A stretch of DNA of 64,000 bases from Deltaproteobacteria bacterium (GCA_021831785.1 JAKBMB010000009.1:1-64000), one strand, 5' to 3'; counted from the stretch's first letter, positions 18,579-28,536 are shown. Notes: generated by a model not told the origin, from the sequence alone. A program made the numbers and translations.

Positions 18579-20105
18579 TTATTCGGCGGCGCCCGGCGCT
18601 TCGTCCACTTTGATGTGATCGCTCAGCGTGACCGCGCCGGTGATGGCAAACGCGGTGGCCTCGATCTGGAGCCGGTCGGCTTCGGTGGGCACGCTTCCCC
18701 ACAACTCGATACTCTGGCCGTGAACCTTGAAATGGATCGACGTGTAGCCTTGACCGTCAAGGATGCGGCGCAGCGCAAAGGCGCGCAGCGCATCCGCGGG
18801 CGAGGTCTCCGGCGCCTCGATCGGCGGCGGCGCGTGCGCCTCAGGCCCGGGCACTTCGTCGTGTCCGCCCATCAGGGCCAGCAAAATCGCTGCGAGGCCC
18901 ATGAAGAGGTGGGGCAAGACCCTCAGCACGACCACGCCGAGAATTATCATGACGAAAAAGGCCGTCAATGGACGGCGTTTCCTGCGCCGCACGACGCGAT
19001 GGAATTGGTCGGGCTGGGTCCGAAGCGTGGCCGCTTGCTCGTGCGGCTCGCCGGTCCCCGCGGGGGCATCACTCGGTGCGGGCGCGGAAGCAAGATGCGC
19101 CGCCCCGAGCACCAGCCGCAGGTCGGCTGCGCAATACGAGCAGAAGCTGGAATCGGCCGGAATCAATCGCGTGCAGACCGGGCATGCCGTTTCGCCGCTT
19201 TTGATGCGCACGGTCGGAGCGGACGCCGGCGGCATCGGCGCGCCGCTGGGCGATGCGGCCGGCGCGGCAGGTGCCGCCAACGGCGCTGCACGGGCCGGCG
19301 CGCCGGCGCCCCTAATCGCGAGCAACCGGGCCTTGAACTCGGCGGCGCTTTGGATGCGCCGTTGGGGGTCGTAACTTAGCGCGTGCCCAACCAGCGCGGC
19401 GAGCAAAGGATCAAGCTGGGGGCAGAGCTTCTCCAGCGGAGGAAAGCTAAACGGCGGCTCGCTCGCCGGGTCGCGCCCGGAAAGCAGATGATGCATCGTC
19501 GCGCCCAGCGAATATAAATCCGAGCAGCGCTCGACCTTGCCCCGGTACTGCTCGGGCGGCGAATAGCCCTGCGTGCCGATCAGCGTGGCGTTGCTTTGCG
19601 GTTGGAAGAAGCGCGCGATGCCAAAGTCGATAAGCTTCACCTTCCCGGTTGAGGTGAGCATCACGTTCGACGGCTTGAGGTCGCGGTAAACTACCGGCGG
19701 CTCCAAATTGTGTAGGTATTCGAGCGTGTCGAGAATCTGCAGCGCGATGTCGACCACCCGGCCCTCATCCAGACGGCCGCCGGAGGTCCGCAGAAGCTGC
19801 TCGAGGGTGTCACCCTCGACGTACTCCATGACCAAGTAATGGTGGTTCTGCTCGCTAAAGCGGTCGTAGATGCGCGGGATATGCTCGTTGTTGAGCTGCG
19901 CCAGCATGTCGGCTTCACGTTGAAAGCTAATCAACGCGGCCCGCTGAGCCTGGGGCTCGGTGAAGCTGTCCACCATCTCGGCCAAGGCGCAGCGGCGCGA
20001 GGCCAGACGCAGATCTTCCGCCAGATAGACCAGCTTCATGCCGCCGCCGCCGAGCGGAGTCAACACTCGGTAGCGGTTGCCGACCACCGTATTTGAACTA
20101 ATCAT
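18579..20105 (-). CDS. Ser/Thr protein kinase, WNK-like lysine placement, with zinc ribbon, TM helix and BON domain
   Basis: Eukaryote-like protein kinase of 508 residues. Kinase domain about 11-270: glycine loop GGGGMKLVY (19-27), YRDLKPSN catalytic loop, IDFGIARF, GTQGYSPPEQY and SDLYSLGATM are intact. The beta-3 lysine (VAIK) is replaced: the strand reads CALAEM with Ala42, while a lysine sits in the glycine loop at residue 24, where PKA has its third glycine. That is the WNK arrangement, so activity may be kept. Next come a Pro/Ala linker, a zinc ribbon (CPVC...CSYC), a membrane helix (about 372-398) and a C-terminal BON-like domain probably outside the membrane. The FHA membrane protein lies upstream on the same strand. 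Confidence 0.9.
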   Translation of the reverse strand: MISSNTVVGNRYRVLTPLGGGGMKLVYLAEDLRLASRRCALAEMVDSFTEPQAQRAALISFQREADMLAQLNNEHIPRIYDRFSEQNHHYLVMEYVEGDTLEQLLRTSGGRLDEGRVVDIALQILDTLEYLHNLEPPVVYRDLKPSNVMLTSTGKVKLIDFGIARFFQPQSNATLIGTQGYSPPEQYRGKVERCSDLYSLGATMHHLLSGRDPASEPPFSFPPLEKLCPQLDPLLAALVGHALSYDPQRRIQSAAEFKARLLAIRGAGAPARAAPLAAPAAPAASPSGAPMPPASAPTVRIKSGETACPVCTRLIPADSSFCSYCAADLRLVLGAAHLASAPAPSDAPAGTGEPHEQAATLRTQPDQFHRVVRRRKRRPLTAFFVMIILGVVVLRVLPHLFMGLAAILLALMGGHDEVPGPEAHAPPPIEAPETSPADALRAFALRRILDGQGYTSIHFKVHGQSIELWGSVPTEADRLQIEATAFAITGAVTLSDHIKVDEAPGAAE

Positions 20106-20280
20106 CGCTGCCAGTCGCGCGCGCAGTTTTCAGTCGTTGGGAAACGCTCACACGTAGATTGTTGCACATGGCCGCGCGCGATCGGCAAGGTTGGCAAGGA
20201 TGCTCGTTGACATCCCGCATCCCGGCTTCGCGCCTCAGCGCTTGGAGGTCGATTCGCTGCCCGCGCATCATCAGCGCCGG

Positions 20281-20368
20281 TGAATTTTTGGCAAGCTGCC
20301 GCATGCCGCCGTAGGCTGCGCCCGATAGGTCTCTAGTGGGACGGCCCGCCCCACTACTCAAAAATTCA
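20281..20368. repeat. Palindromic element with nested hairpins
   Basis: TGAATTTTTG at 20281-20290 is the exact reverse complement of CAAAAATTCA at 20359-20368. Inside, TAGTGGG and CCCACTA form a second stem around ACGGCCCGC. The right half (GCCCGCCCCACTACTC plus the arm) recurs, with one base lost, as a half-element at 45698-45721 in opposite orientation, and its core is shared with the repeats at 41-91 and 256-306. It lies between the FHA and kinase genes, which are 308 bp apart with no gene between. Confidence 0.75.
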
Positions 20369-20413
20369 TAAACTCCCAGGACGACGGCGTGGACGATGGC
20401 GCGGCGTGCCCGG

Positions 20414-21703
20414 TCATGCTCGAAACAACAGTTGCACGTCGCCTACGCCCACCACGTCGCCGTCGTGGAGCCGTGCCTCGCTGACGCGCTGTCCGCCGAC
20501 GTAGGTGCCGTTGTGGCTGCCAAGGTCCTTGACGAAGAATCCGCCGTCGCGCGGCTCGACCACCGCGTGATAGCGCGACACCGAAGGCATCATCAGCACG
20601 ACCTCGTTGTCAGTCTCCCTGCCGAGACGGGTCGAGACGTCTGCGCGCAAGGGGAACTCGCGGCCGTTTTCATCGATCAGCCGCGGGCTGGCGGCCGCGC
20701 CGGCCGCGGGCGCGCGGCCGACCGGCGCGGCGTGGCGGGCGGCGGGCGTTGGCGCCGAGACGCCGGCCGCGGTCTTTCTCGAGTGAAAGCGCAGCTCATA
20801 GTCGCCAATTTTGATCCGATCGTCTTCGCGCAGGGTCGCGGTCGAAACCGCCTGGCCGTTGACGAAGACGTTGGCGCCGCCGCTTAGGTCCTTGAGCACG
20901 AAGTCGTGTCCCCGGCGCGCGATCTGAGCGTGCCTGGGCTTAACCGCCGGATCGCCGAACAGCCCAACGTCGTTTTCCTCGGCGCGGCCGATGCCGACGA
21001 CCGCCTTTTCCAGCGGAAATTCGCGCCCGCGCAGCCGTCCCTGCTCGACCTTGAGCCACGCCGCCTTGGTCAGCTCGTGAACCAAACCGATGAACAGGCC
21101 GATCGCCAGTCCGACCGCGCTGAAACCGAAAAAGCGCGCCGCCATGCCGCCCTGGGTGGCGGCAGCGATCGCGTCAAACGACAATCCGCCGACAACCCCG
21201 CCGATCAAGCCGCCAAGCCCGCCTTTTATCACATTGGCCACGACCAGGCTTGCGACCCCCACGCCCACTCCGATGAGCGCTCCTTCTATCGCCCAGCCCA
21301 GGGCGCGCGCCATCACCAGCACGATAATCGAGCCATGGACCATCTCGCCTTGGGGGCTGAAGGCGACGCCGCCCCACTGCAGCACGGAATTAAAAATGCG
21401 ATCGGAAAAATAGCTCGAAAATAGAGAGAGCACGGCGCAGATGATGAATCCGCGCAAAAGCCGGCGCTTGATCTGCGGCGTAATCACGACCAGGGGCAAT
21501 TCGACCGCCAGAACCAGGCCGCCGATCAAGCCGGCCAGGATTGCCTGACCGACGTAATTGCCCAGAACCAAAGTGACGCTGATCGCCTCGCCGAGCCGAT
21601 GGCCGTGCATGACCAGTTCGTTGGGCATCCAGCCGAGCGCCCCGCCGACGAATCCGGCCAGTCCCTTTAGGAAAAGTTGGCGCCGGTTAAGGTCAGCCTC
21701 CAT
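20414..21703 (-). CDS. Membrane protein with two C-terminal FHA domains
   Basis: Protein of 429 residues likely to read phosphothreonine marks at the membrane. The N-terminal half has several hydrophobic helices (about 37-65, 72-90, 110-195, the last very Gly-rich as in glycine zippers). The C-terminal half has two FHA domains: about 225-300 (GIGRAEENDV, KPRHAQI, NVFVNG) and 350-429 (RLGRETDNEV, VSRYHAVV, GSHNGTYVGG), joined by an Ala/Pro linker. The second has the canonical GR, SxxH and NG signature; the first has KPRH in place of S(R)xH. Same strand and upstream of the Ser/Thr kinase, a natural partner. Confidence 0.88.
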   Translation of the reverse strand: MEADLNRRQLFLKGLAGFVGGALGWMPNELVMHGHRLGEAISVTLVLGNYVGQAILAGLIGGLVLAVELPLVVITPQIKRRLLRGFIICAVLSLFSSYFSDRIFNSVLQWGGVAFSPQGEMVHGSIIVLVMARALGWAIEGALIGVGVGVASLVVANVIKGGLGGLIGGVVGGLSFDAIAAATQGGMAARFFGFSAVGLAIGLFIGLVHELTKAAWLKVEQGRLRGREFPLEKAVVGIGRAEENDVGLFGDPAVKPRHAQIARRGHDFVLKDLSGGANVFVNGQAVSTATLREDDRIKIGDYELRFHSRKTAAGVSAPTPAARHAAPVGRAPAAGAAASPRLIDENGREFPLRADVSTRLGRETDNEVVLMMPSVSRYHAVVEPRDGGFFVKDLGSHNGTYVGGQRVSEARLHDGDVVGVGDVQLLFRA

Positions 21704-21984
21704 AACTCGCTCCTTCCATCATCCCGGTCTTACCGTTGATACGAGACGGCTGCGGCAAGGCGGCTTGCAAGCAAGGACAGGTGCGCTCGCTTCGGCGCGG
21801 TTTATCCGCCCATTCCCTCCCTGCCGTACACATGCGCGACGCCGACGCCTGCCGGCATCCCACGGCTGATTCTGCTTGACCCAGCAAAAAGCGCAAGCCT
21901 TGCTTGCGCATCCCTCAAATCATACAATTTTGGCGCGCTCGGGGACACAAATCCGGGTGCGAGCTGTAGCTTAGGGAGGGCGCA

Positions 21985-23229
21985 ATGAGGCAAGATACCT
22001 TGCTGCCGGAGCGGTTCGGACCGCTCCAGGGGGTGCGAATCATTTCTTCCGGCAGGCTTATCGCGCAGCCTTTCGCCGGCGAGCTTGCCGCGGAGTGGGG
22101 CGCGGAGGTGATCAATGTCGAGCAGCCGGGCGCGGGTGACGTTGGCTGGCGCACCGTGGGAATCTGTCTTGAGGCGGCCGACGGCGGACCGGCGGTGTCG
22201 GCTACCTGGCTCCAGGAACGCCGCAACGAGCTTTGCGTGAGCCTGGACTTTTCCAAACCGCGCGGGCGCGAGCTTTTCCTTAAGCTTATCCCGCACGCGG
22301 ACATCTGGATGGAAAGCGGCAAGGCTAATACATACGCCAGGTGGGGACTTGACGACGAAACCGTGCTCAAGGCCAACCCGAAGCTGGTGATCACGCATGT
22401 CGCCGGCTACGGTCAGTACGGCGACCCCGGATACGTCAATCGCGCGGCTTATGATTTTATCGGCCAAGCCTTCGGCGGAATGATGTTTCAGACCGGGTTC
22501 CCGGACCCGAGTCCGCCAACGCGCGCCGCGCCTTGGACCGGCGACTACATCGCCGCGTATATGTGTCTGGGCGCCTCCCTGGCCGCGCTTCACTATGCCC
22601 GCTCGACCGGCAAGGGACAGGTGATTGACCTGGGCCACTTCGAAGCGATTCATCGCACGCTCGGCGGTACGATGGTCGAGTACTTTCACAAGGGTGTGGT
22701 CCGCGAGCGCAGCGGCAATAAAGCGCAGGCCTTTCAGCCCTACGATACCTTCCAGGCGCGCGACGGATGGGTGCTGATCGGCTCCGTAACGATGCCGGTT
22801 TTCGAGCGCGTGTGCAAGGTTATCGGGCTCGACCCGAGCGACCCTAAATGGCGCAAGGCGCAGAGAGAGGTCGAGTCAATCGAAGGAATCGAGTTCGACG
22901 CCATCTTGCGCGGATGGGTCAGCGAGCATACGGTTGCCGAAGCTGAGCAGTTGTTCAACGAAGCGCAGGTTCCATCATGTCCGGTAATGACCAGCCAGGA
23001 TATCGCCGAAAATCCGCATTATAAGGCGCGTAAGGTCCATGTCGAATGGCATGATGACCAGGTGGGCAAGGTCAAAGGTATCGGCGTTATCCCCAAATTC
23101 TCGGCCACGCCCGGAAAAATCTGGCGCGGCACGGTCAGGGTCGGTCATGACAACGAGCGGGTCTACGGAACACTTGCCGGGCTCAGCAAAGCGGAAATCG
23201 AAGCTCTAAGGCAGGAGCAGGTTATCTAG
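21985..23229 (+). CDS. CaiB/BaiF family CoA-transferase
   Basis: Second class III CoA-transferase in the window, 414 residues and only distantly similar to the one at 14126. Seen: GPLQGVRIISSGRLIAQPFAG, WGAEVINVEQPG, RRNELCVSLDFSKPRG, ITHVAGYGQYGDPGYVNRAAYDFIGQA (the family's active-site region, AYDF in place of the usual HDL) and GKGQVIDLGHFEAI. This N-terminal pattern resembles carnitine/crotonobetaine CoA-transferase (CaiB)-like members. GGGAGG precedes the ATG. No acyl-CoA dehydrogenase or hydratase sits next to it, so the substrate is open. Confidence 0.88.
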   Translation: MRQDTLLPERFGPLQGVRIISSGRLIAQPFAGELAAEWGAEVINVEQPGAGDVGWRTVGICLEAADGGPAVSATWLQERRNELCVSLDFSKPRGRELFLKLIPHADIWMESGKANTYARWGLDDETVLKANPKLVITHVAGYGQYGDPGYVNRAAYDFIGQAFGGMMFQTGFPDPSPPTRAAPWTGDYIAAYMCLGASLAALHYARSTGKGQVIDLGHFEAIHRTLGGTMVEYFHKGVVRERSGNKAQAFQPYDTFQARDGWVLIGSVTMPVFERVCKVIGLDPSDPKWRKAQREVESIEGIEFDAILRGWVSEHTVAEAEQLFNEAQVPSCPVMTSQDIAENPHYKARKVHVEWHDDQVGKVKGIGVIPKFSATPGKIWRGTVRVGHDNERVYGTLAGLSKAEIEALRQEQVI

Positions 23230-23383
23230 CACCGCGCCGCTAACGCCGTTAGGTTAGTCAGCCGCGACTCTTGTGCCGGCAGGTAAGTTGCGGCGGCCCA
23301 AGACCTTGCTCGCCGGAGTTCGCGCGGCAGCATAGTTCAACGCTGCGGGCCCCGCGATATACCCGCGCTTGAGGCGGTTGGCA

Positions 23384-23412
23384 TTGTCGCCGGCGCGGCC
23401 GGTGGTTATAAT
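23384..23412 (+). promoter_or_regulatory. Sigma70-type promoter of rpmE with leader hairpin downstream
   Basis: A perfect -10 TATAAT (23407-23412) follows a TTGTCG -35 (23384-23389) by 17 bp. Predicted transcription start is near 23419, 33 bases before the rpmE ATG. The leader holds a hairpin, AGCGCC/GGCGCT at 23426-23440 with a TCA loop, where a ribosome-binding site would be expected; no Shine-Dalgarno is visible. Confidence 0.6.
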
Positions 23413-23451
23413 TAGGCTTAGTAAGAGCGCCTCAGGCGCTTGTCAATTGCA

Positions 23452-23652
23452 ATGAAATCCGCAATTCATCCTGCTTATCGTCGATGCCTGGTCACGTGCG
23501 CCTGCGGCAACACGTTCGAAACTCGCGCGGTCAAGCCGGCGATTCTGGTCGAGATATGCTCCAACTGTCACCCGTTTTACACCGGGCAACAGCGCGCGGC
23601 GAGCACGGCCGGCCGCATCGAGCGCTTCAAGCGCAAATACAACCTTCAGTGA
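23452..23652 (+). CDS. rpmE: 50S ribosomal protein L31
   Basis: Ribosomal protein L31, 66 residues, a bridge protein of the large subunit. The family pattern is complete: KSAIHP, TCACGNTFETRAVKP, VEICSNCHPFYTGQQ, GRIERFKRKY. It keeps Cys residues (CxC and CxxC) of the zinc-binding C+ type. I use the ATG at 23452; a TTG at 23440 is possible but would cut into the leader hairpin. It is the first gene of the block with prfA and prmC, a common order. Confidence 0.95.
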   Translation: MKSAIHPAYRRCLVTCACGNTFETRAVKPAILVEICSNCHPFYTGQQRAASTAGRIERFKRKYNLQ

Positions 23653-23740
23653 ACGCGACGTTTTGCGGATGCGCCGTGGCCAGGGCCATCGGAGCGCGCC
23701 GGCATGAAGCAGCCTGCGAGCCGGCTACGGTCGGGTCTCG

Positions 23741-24802
23741 ATGCTTGAGCGGCTAAGCTCCATCGAGGAACGTTTCGCCGAACTCGAGGGCAAACTCGGC
23801 GAAGCCGGGGCCGCTGCAAACAGCCGTGAGTACGCGCGGCTTGCGCGCGAGCACGCTCAGCTCGAGCCGCTTATCCTGCGGGCACGCGAATATCGCCGTC
23901 TTACCGAGCATATCGGCCAGCACAAGGCGCTGCTCGAAGACAAGGATCGCGAGCTGCGGGAGCTGGCGAAGCAGGAGTTGCCGGCCTTCTTGGCGCGTCA
24001 GAGCGAACTCGAAGCCGAGCTCAAACACCTTTTGGCGCCGCAAGACCCCAACGACGAACGAAATGTAATCCTCGAGGTCCGGGCCGGAACCGGCGGCGAG
24101 GAGGCCTCGCTGTTCGCCGCGGAACTGCTGCGCATGTACACGCGCTACGCGGAAGAGCACGGGTGGCGGTTCGAGCTGCTGAGCGCGAGCACCACCGGAC
24201 TGGGTGGCGTCAAAGAGGCCGTGGCCTCGATCAATGGACGTGCGGCGTACAGCCGCCTTAAGTTCGAGGGCGGGGTCCATCGCGTGCAGCGCGTGCCGGC
24301 TACCGAGGCCTCCGGCAGGATTCACACCTCGGCGGTCACCGTCGCGGTGCTTCCGGAAGCGGACGAGGTCGAGGTTCATATCAACGAGGACAAAGACCTG
24401 AGAATCGACGTGATGCGCGCTTCCGGACCGGGCGGACAGAGCGTGAATACTACGGACTCGGCGGTACGCGTAACCCATCTGCCGACCGGGATGGTGATCG
24501 TGTGCCGAGACGAGAAATCCCAGCATAAGAACAAAGCGCGCGCGCTCAAGATCCTGCGCGCGCGCTTACTCGAGCGCGCGCGCCAAGAGCAGGACGCTCG
24601 AATCGCCCAGAGCCGGCGCTCGATGGTTGGCACGGGCGACCGCTCGGAGCGCATTCGCACCTACAACTTTCCTCAGTCGCGGGTCACCGACCACCGCGTC
24701 AATCTGACGCTTCATCAACTGGACCGCGTGCTCGACGGCCAGCTCGACGCGATTATCGACGCGCTCATCGTGCGCGAGCAGGCCGAAGCCCTAAGCGCGT
24801 GA
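23741..24802 (+). CDS. prfA: Peptide chain release factor 1
   Basis: Class I release factor of 353 residues that reads UAA and UAG stops. It has the N-terminal helical domain, the codon-recognition region with [15 protein letters not shown] (PAT in place of the usual PxT form), and the catalytic GGQ in [17 protein letters not shown] at about residue 229, whose glutamine is methylated by the product of the next gene. [12 protein letters not shown] is typical of RF1. The stop overlaps the prmC start by four bases. Confidence 0.96.
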   Translation: MLERLSSIEERFAELEGKLGEAGAAANSREYARLAREHAQLEPLILRAREYRRLTEHIGQHKALLEDKDRELRELAKQELPAFLARQSELEAELKHLLAPQDPNDERNVILEVRAGTGGEEASLFAAELLRMYTRYAEEHGWRFELLSASTTGLGGVKEAVASINGRAAYSRLKFEGGVHRVQRVPATEASGRIHTSAVTVAVLPEADEVEVHINEDKDLRIDVMRASGPGGQSVNTTDSAVRVTHLPTGMVIVCRDEKSQHKNKARALKILRARLLERARQEQDARIAQSRRSMVGTGDRSERIRTYNFPQSRVTDHRVNLTLHQLDRVLDGQLDAIIDALIVREQAEALSA

Positions 24803-25689
24803 GTACCGCGATTGCGGGCCAATACGCCGAGCTTAAGCCTGCGCGGACATGGCTTGAGCTCGGCGCGCGAGTTCTCGCCCAGGCGGGGATTGAAAGCGCC
24901 ACTCTCGACGCGTCGCTGTTGCTCGCCGAGGCGTGCGGCGCCGAGCGCGCACGATTGCTCGCCGGGCTGGCCGAGGTAAAGCCCGGCCAAGCGCTGCGCT
25001 TCAAGTCCCTGCTCGCCCGCCGGGTGGCGCGCGAGCCCGTGGCCTACATTCTTGGGCGCAAGGAATTTTTCTCGATGGAGCTGCTGGTCTCGCGCCGCGT
25101 ACTGATTCCCCGGCCCGAGACGGAAACCCTGGTCGAGGCCGCGCTTTCATGGGCGCGAAGCCGGCCGCTCGAACGCATCCTCGACCTTGGCACCGGCTGC
25201 GGCGCGATCGCGCTCGCCTTGGCCCGCCACTTGCCCGAGGCGCAAATCGTCGCCACTGACATCTGCGCGGCGGCGCTCGCGCTCGCCCGGCGCAACGCTT
25301 TGCGCCTGGGCTGCGCTGAGCGAATTGAGTTCCGCCGCGGCGACCTATGGTCGGCTCTGGAAGGGGCGGGTGAGAAGCCTCAAAGCTTCGACCTGGTGTT
25401 GGCCAATCCGCCTTACATCGCGCAGGGCGACTTTGACCGTCTGCCGCCGGAGGTAAAAAGTTACGAGCCCGAGATTGCTTTGTTAGGCGGTGCGGACGGC
25501 CTTGCCTACTACCGCAAAATCGCTCGCGGCCTGCCAGGTCATCTGGTTTCCGGAGGTCGCGTTGCTTTCGAAGTGGGACTCGAACAGGCCGGCCACGTAG
25601 CTCAAATCTGCCGCCAAGCCGGGGCCCGTGACACGTATCGCGTTCGCGATTTAGCCGGCGTCGAGCGGATGGTCGCGGCGTGCTTCTAG
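24799..25689 (+). CDS. prmC: Release factor glutamine methyltransferase
   Basis: SAM-dependent enzyme of 296 residues that N5-methylates the GGQ glutamine of release factors. It has the helical substrate-recognition N-domain (about 1-85), then a Rossmann fold with motif [16 protein letters not shown] and the catalytic NPPY in [13 protein letters not shown] near residue 200. It starts at a GTG overlapping the prfA stop (GTGA), so the enzyme and its substrate are translationally coupled. RPETETLVE is the family motif before the SAM site. Confidence 0.95.
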   Translation: MSTAIAGQYAELKPARTWLELGARVLAQAGIESATLDASLLLAEACGAERARLLAGLAEVKPGQALRFKSLLARRVAREPVAYILGRKEFFSMELLVSRRVLIPRPETETLVEAALSWARSRPLERILDLGTGCGAIALALARHLPEAQIVATDICAAALALARRNALRLGCAERIEFRRGDLWSALEGAGEKPQSFDLVLANPPYIAQGDFDRLPPEVKSYEPEIALLGGADGLAYYRKIARGLPGHLVSGGRVAFEVGLEQAGHVAQICRQAGARDTYRVRDLAGVERMVAACF

Positions 25690-25960
25690 CGCGCTTTGTT
25701 CCCGGTTCGCATTGGGCGCATCAAATCGAGCCTGGGCGGATGGTTGCGGAGGTCTCCGCCGAGCCGGCGCGCGCTGCTTCGCGCACCAGTGTTCAAACGG
25801 TTGCCAAAAAGCGCGCGGGTTTTCCGACACGCACCGCCGATATAAGCGCAAGCGTCTAACCGTTCGAACGCGAGCATCCGGTGGTCAAACGCAAAAGCTC
25901 GATGATTTGAGCACTCAGGGCGTCCTGCTATAAAGATTCTGCCGATTTAGGCAGCGGGCG

Positions 25961-27229
25961 GTGGACGAGCTAATCATTCATGGCGGGCGGCCGCTCAGAG
26001 GCACAATCGTGCTGAGCGGCAGCAAAAATGCGACGCTTCCGATCCTGATGGCGTCGGTGTTGACCGCGGAGCCGGTCATGCTGAGCAACGTGCCGCGGCT
26101 CGGCGACGTCCGCACCGCGCTTGCTCTGCTGGGCACGCTCGGGGTCGAGCACGAATGGCTGGGAGAACATGAGCTCAGGTTGTGTGCGGCGCGGATACTC
26201 TCGCACGAGGCCCCTTACGACCTGGTCAAGACTATGCGCGCTTCTTTCGTGGTGCTGGGGCCGTTGCTGGCGCGTGCGCGCAAAGCGCGCGTGGCAACGC
26301 CCGGCGGATGCGCGATCGGCGCTCGGCCGGTCAATCTACACGTTAGCGGCGTCCGCGCCCTCGGCGCGCGAATCCAACTGCGCCACGGCTACTTCGAGGC
26401 CCGCGCCGAGCGGTTGACCGGGGCGCGGATTTGGCTCGACTCGCCCTCTGTCGGGGCCACCGAGAATATCATGATGGCGGGTGCGCTGGCGCGCGGCCGA
26501 ACGGTGATCGAAAATGCCGCCCGCGAGCCGGAAGTCTGCGATTTGGCCGCGATGCTCACCGCGATGGGCGCGCAGATCTACGGCGCGGGTACGCACGTGA
26601 TCGAGATTGAAGGCGTTGAGCGATTGCACGGCGCACAGCATCGTATAATCGCCGACCGAATCGAGGCCGGCTCGATGATGGCCGCGGCGGCGATTACCGG
26701 CGGCGAGGTCTCGATTTCCAACGCTCCCGTCGAGCAGCTCGAAGCGGTGATCGCGAAGCTCAAGGAAGCCGGGGTGGAAATTAGTTCAGAGAACGGCGGC
26801 TTGCGCGTGGCTGCTCGTGGCCAGCTTAGGCCGGTTGAGTTGCGCACGCTGCCGTATCCGGGCTTTCCGACCGACCTGCAGGCGCAGATGATGGCGCTTT
26901 TAGCCAGAGCGCGGGGCACCTCGGTGATCAACGAGACCGTGTTCGAGAACCGCTTCATGCACGCCCCGGAGCTCTGCCGCATGGGCGCCGATATCCTGGT
27001 TAAGGGCGCTACCGCCATCGTGCGAGGCGTTGCCCAGCTTAGCGGGGCGCAGGTGATGGCGACCGATCTGCGGGCCAGCATGGGGCTGGTGCTGGCGGGT
27101 TTGGCCGCGGAGAATGAGACGCAGGTGAGCCGCGTGTATCATCTGGATCGCGGCTACGAGGCATTGGAACGCAAGCTCGCCGCGGTGGGAGCCCAGATCG
27201 AACGGCTGAAGGATGACAGCGCCGAATGA
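25961..27229 (+). CDS. murA: UDP-N-acetylglucosamine 1-carboxyvinyltransferase
   Basis: First committed enzyme of peptidoglycan synthesis, 422 residues, moving enolpyruvate from PEP to UDP-GlcNAc. Seen: [12 protein letters not shown] near the N-terminus (catalytic Lys22 of KN), [14 protein letters not shown], the flexible loop [14 protein letters not shown] with the active-site Cys that fosfomycin alkylates, [12 protein letters not shown] and FPTDLQAQ. It starts at a GTG and its stop overlaps the hisD ATG (ATGA). The 270 bp before it contain no gene. Confidence 0.95.
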   Translation: MDELIIHGGRPLRGTIVLSGSKNATLPILMASVLTAEPVMLSNVPRLGDVRTALALLGTLGVEHEWLGEHELRLCAARILSHEAPYDLVKTMRASFVVLGPLLARARKARVATPGGCAIGARPVNLHVSGVRALGARIQLRHGYFEARAERLTGARIWLDSPSVGATENIMMAGALARGRTVIENAAREPEVCDLAAMLTAMGAQIYGAGTHVIEIEGVERLHGAQHRIIADRIEAGSMMAAAAITGGEVSISNAPVEQLEAVIAKLKEAGVEISSENGGLRVAARGQLRPVELRTLPYPGFPTDLQAQMMALLARARGTSVINETVFENRFMHAPELCRMGADILVKGATAIVRGVAQLSGAQVMATDLRASMGLVLAGLAAENETQVSRVYHLDRGYEALERKLAAVGAQIERLKDDSAE

Positions 27230-28536
27230 AGCTTAGGCCCTGGCCGTCCTCCGGCAAGGAGTTCAAGCGCTGGTTCGACTCGTTGCGCGCGCGCCGGCGC
27301 GTGGGCGATCCGCGCGTCGAAGCTGCCGCGGCGCGCATTATCGCCGCGGTCCGGCGCGGTGGCGACCGGGCGCTGCTCGCGCTGAGCAGGCGCTTAGACC
27401 GGGTCGAGCTCACGGCGCGCTCGCTTAAGGTGAGCGAGAGAGAGATGGCCGTCGCCGGCGCGGCGCTGTCCGTGGATGAGCGGCGCGCGCTTGCGCTCGC
27501 CGCGCGGCGCATTCGCGATTTTCACCGCCGCACGCTGGAGAAGTCGTTCAGCTACCGCGATTCATTGGGCGTGCGGCTGGGGCAGGCCGTGCGGCCTCTG
27601 ACGCGCGTGGGGCTTTACGTGCCGGGCGGGCAGGCTTCGTATCCGTCTTCCGTACTGATGAACGCGATTCCGGCTGCGGTGGCCGGGGTGCGAGAAGTCG
27701 TGATGGTGTCGCCGATGCGGCCCGGGCCGGGTGAGGCTGCGGTCTTGGCGGCGGCGGCGCTGGCCGGGGTTACGGAGGTGTACCGTGTCGGCGGGGCGCA
27801 GGCCGTGGCCGCCCTGGCATACGGCACCGAGACCATCGGCGCGGTTGACAAAATCGTGGGTCCGGGCAACGCCTACGTTCAGGCCGCCAAGCGCCTGGTC
27901 TTCGGCGTGGTCGGCATCGACACCGTCGCCGGACCGAGCGAGGTGCTGGTTATCGCGGACGATACCGCCGACCCTCGATGGGTCGCCGCCGATCTTATCG
28001 CGCAAGCCGAGCACGGCTCGGGCGACGAGTGTGCGATTTTGCTGACGCCGTCAGCGGCACTCGCCCAGGCGGTCGGCGCGGCGATAGTGCAGGCGCTCGA
28101 GACCCTGCCGCGCGCCCAGAGCGTGCGCGCCGCGCTGGTTCAAAACGGGGCGTTGATCGTCGTCTCGGACATCAACGAAGCCTTCGCGCTGGCGAACCTG
28201 ATCGCACCCGAACATCTGGAGCTTGAACTGCGCGGCGCTCGCCGCTGGGCAAAAATGGCGCGAACGGCGGGCGCGGTGTTTATCGGGCCGCACAGTCCGG
28301 CGCCGCTGGGCGACTATCTCGCGGGGCCCAACCACGTGCTGCCGACCGCCGGCGCGGCCCGCTTCGCGTCGCCGCTGGGAGTTTACGATTTCGTCAAGCG
28401 CAGCAGTATAATCGAAGCGCCCGCCTCCGCGCTGAGAAAACTCGGACCGGCGGTGGCGCGTCTGGCTCGTCTGGAGGGGCTGGAAGGCCACGCGCGAGCG
28501 GTGGAACTCAGGCTTAAAGGCGGCACGCCCGGATAA
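27226..28536 (+). CDS. hisD: Histidinol dehydrogenase
   Basis: Zinc-dependent, NAD-linked enzyme of 436 residues for the last two steps of histidine synthesis. Motifs: GLYVPGGQASYPSSVLMN, GGAQAVAALAYGT, KIVGPGNAYVQAAK, AGPSEVLVIAD, LIAQAEHGSGDECAIL, and the catalytic/zinc region APEHLEL and PLGDYLAGPNHVLPT. The usual PTGGTAR reads PTAGAAR. It overlaps murA by four bases. In many relatives hisG stands between murA and hisD; it is absent here. Confidence 0.95.
   Translation: MKLRPWPSSGKEFKRWFDSLRARRRVGDPRVEAAAARIIAAVRRGGDRALLALSRRLDRVELTARSLKVSEREMAVAGAALSVDERRALALAARRIRDFHRRTLEKSFSYRDSLGVRLGQAVRPLTRVGLYVPGGQASYPSSVLMNAIPAAVAGVREVVMVSPMRPGPGEAAVLAAAALAGVTEVYRVGGAQAVAALAYGTETIGAVDKIVGPGNAYVQAAKRLVFGVVGIDTVAGPSEVLVIADDTADPRWVAADLIAQAEHGSGDECAILLTPSAALAQAVGAAIVQALETLPRAQSVRAALVQNGALIVVSDINEAFALANLIAPEHLELELRGARRWAKMARTAGAVFIGPHSPAPLGDYLAGPNHVLPTAGAARFASPLGVYDFVKRSSIIEAPASALRKLGPAVARLARLEGLEGHARAVELRLKGGTPG

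Noticed and set aside
21875-21915. GCGCAAG/CTTGCGC hairpin as a possible terminator
   Set aside because: It lies between two divergent gene starts, so it terminates neither; there is no T-run.
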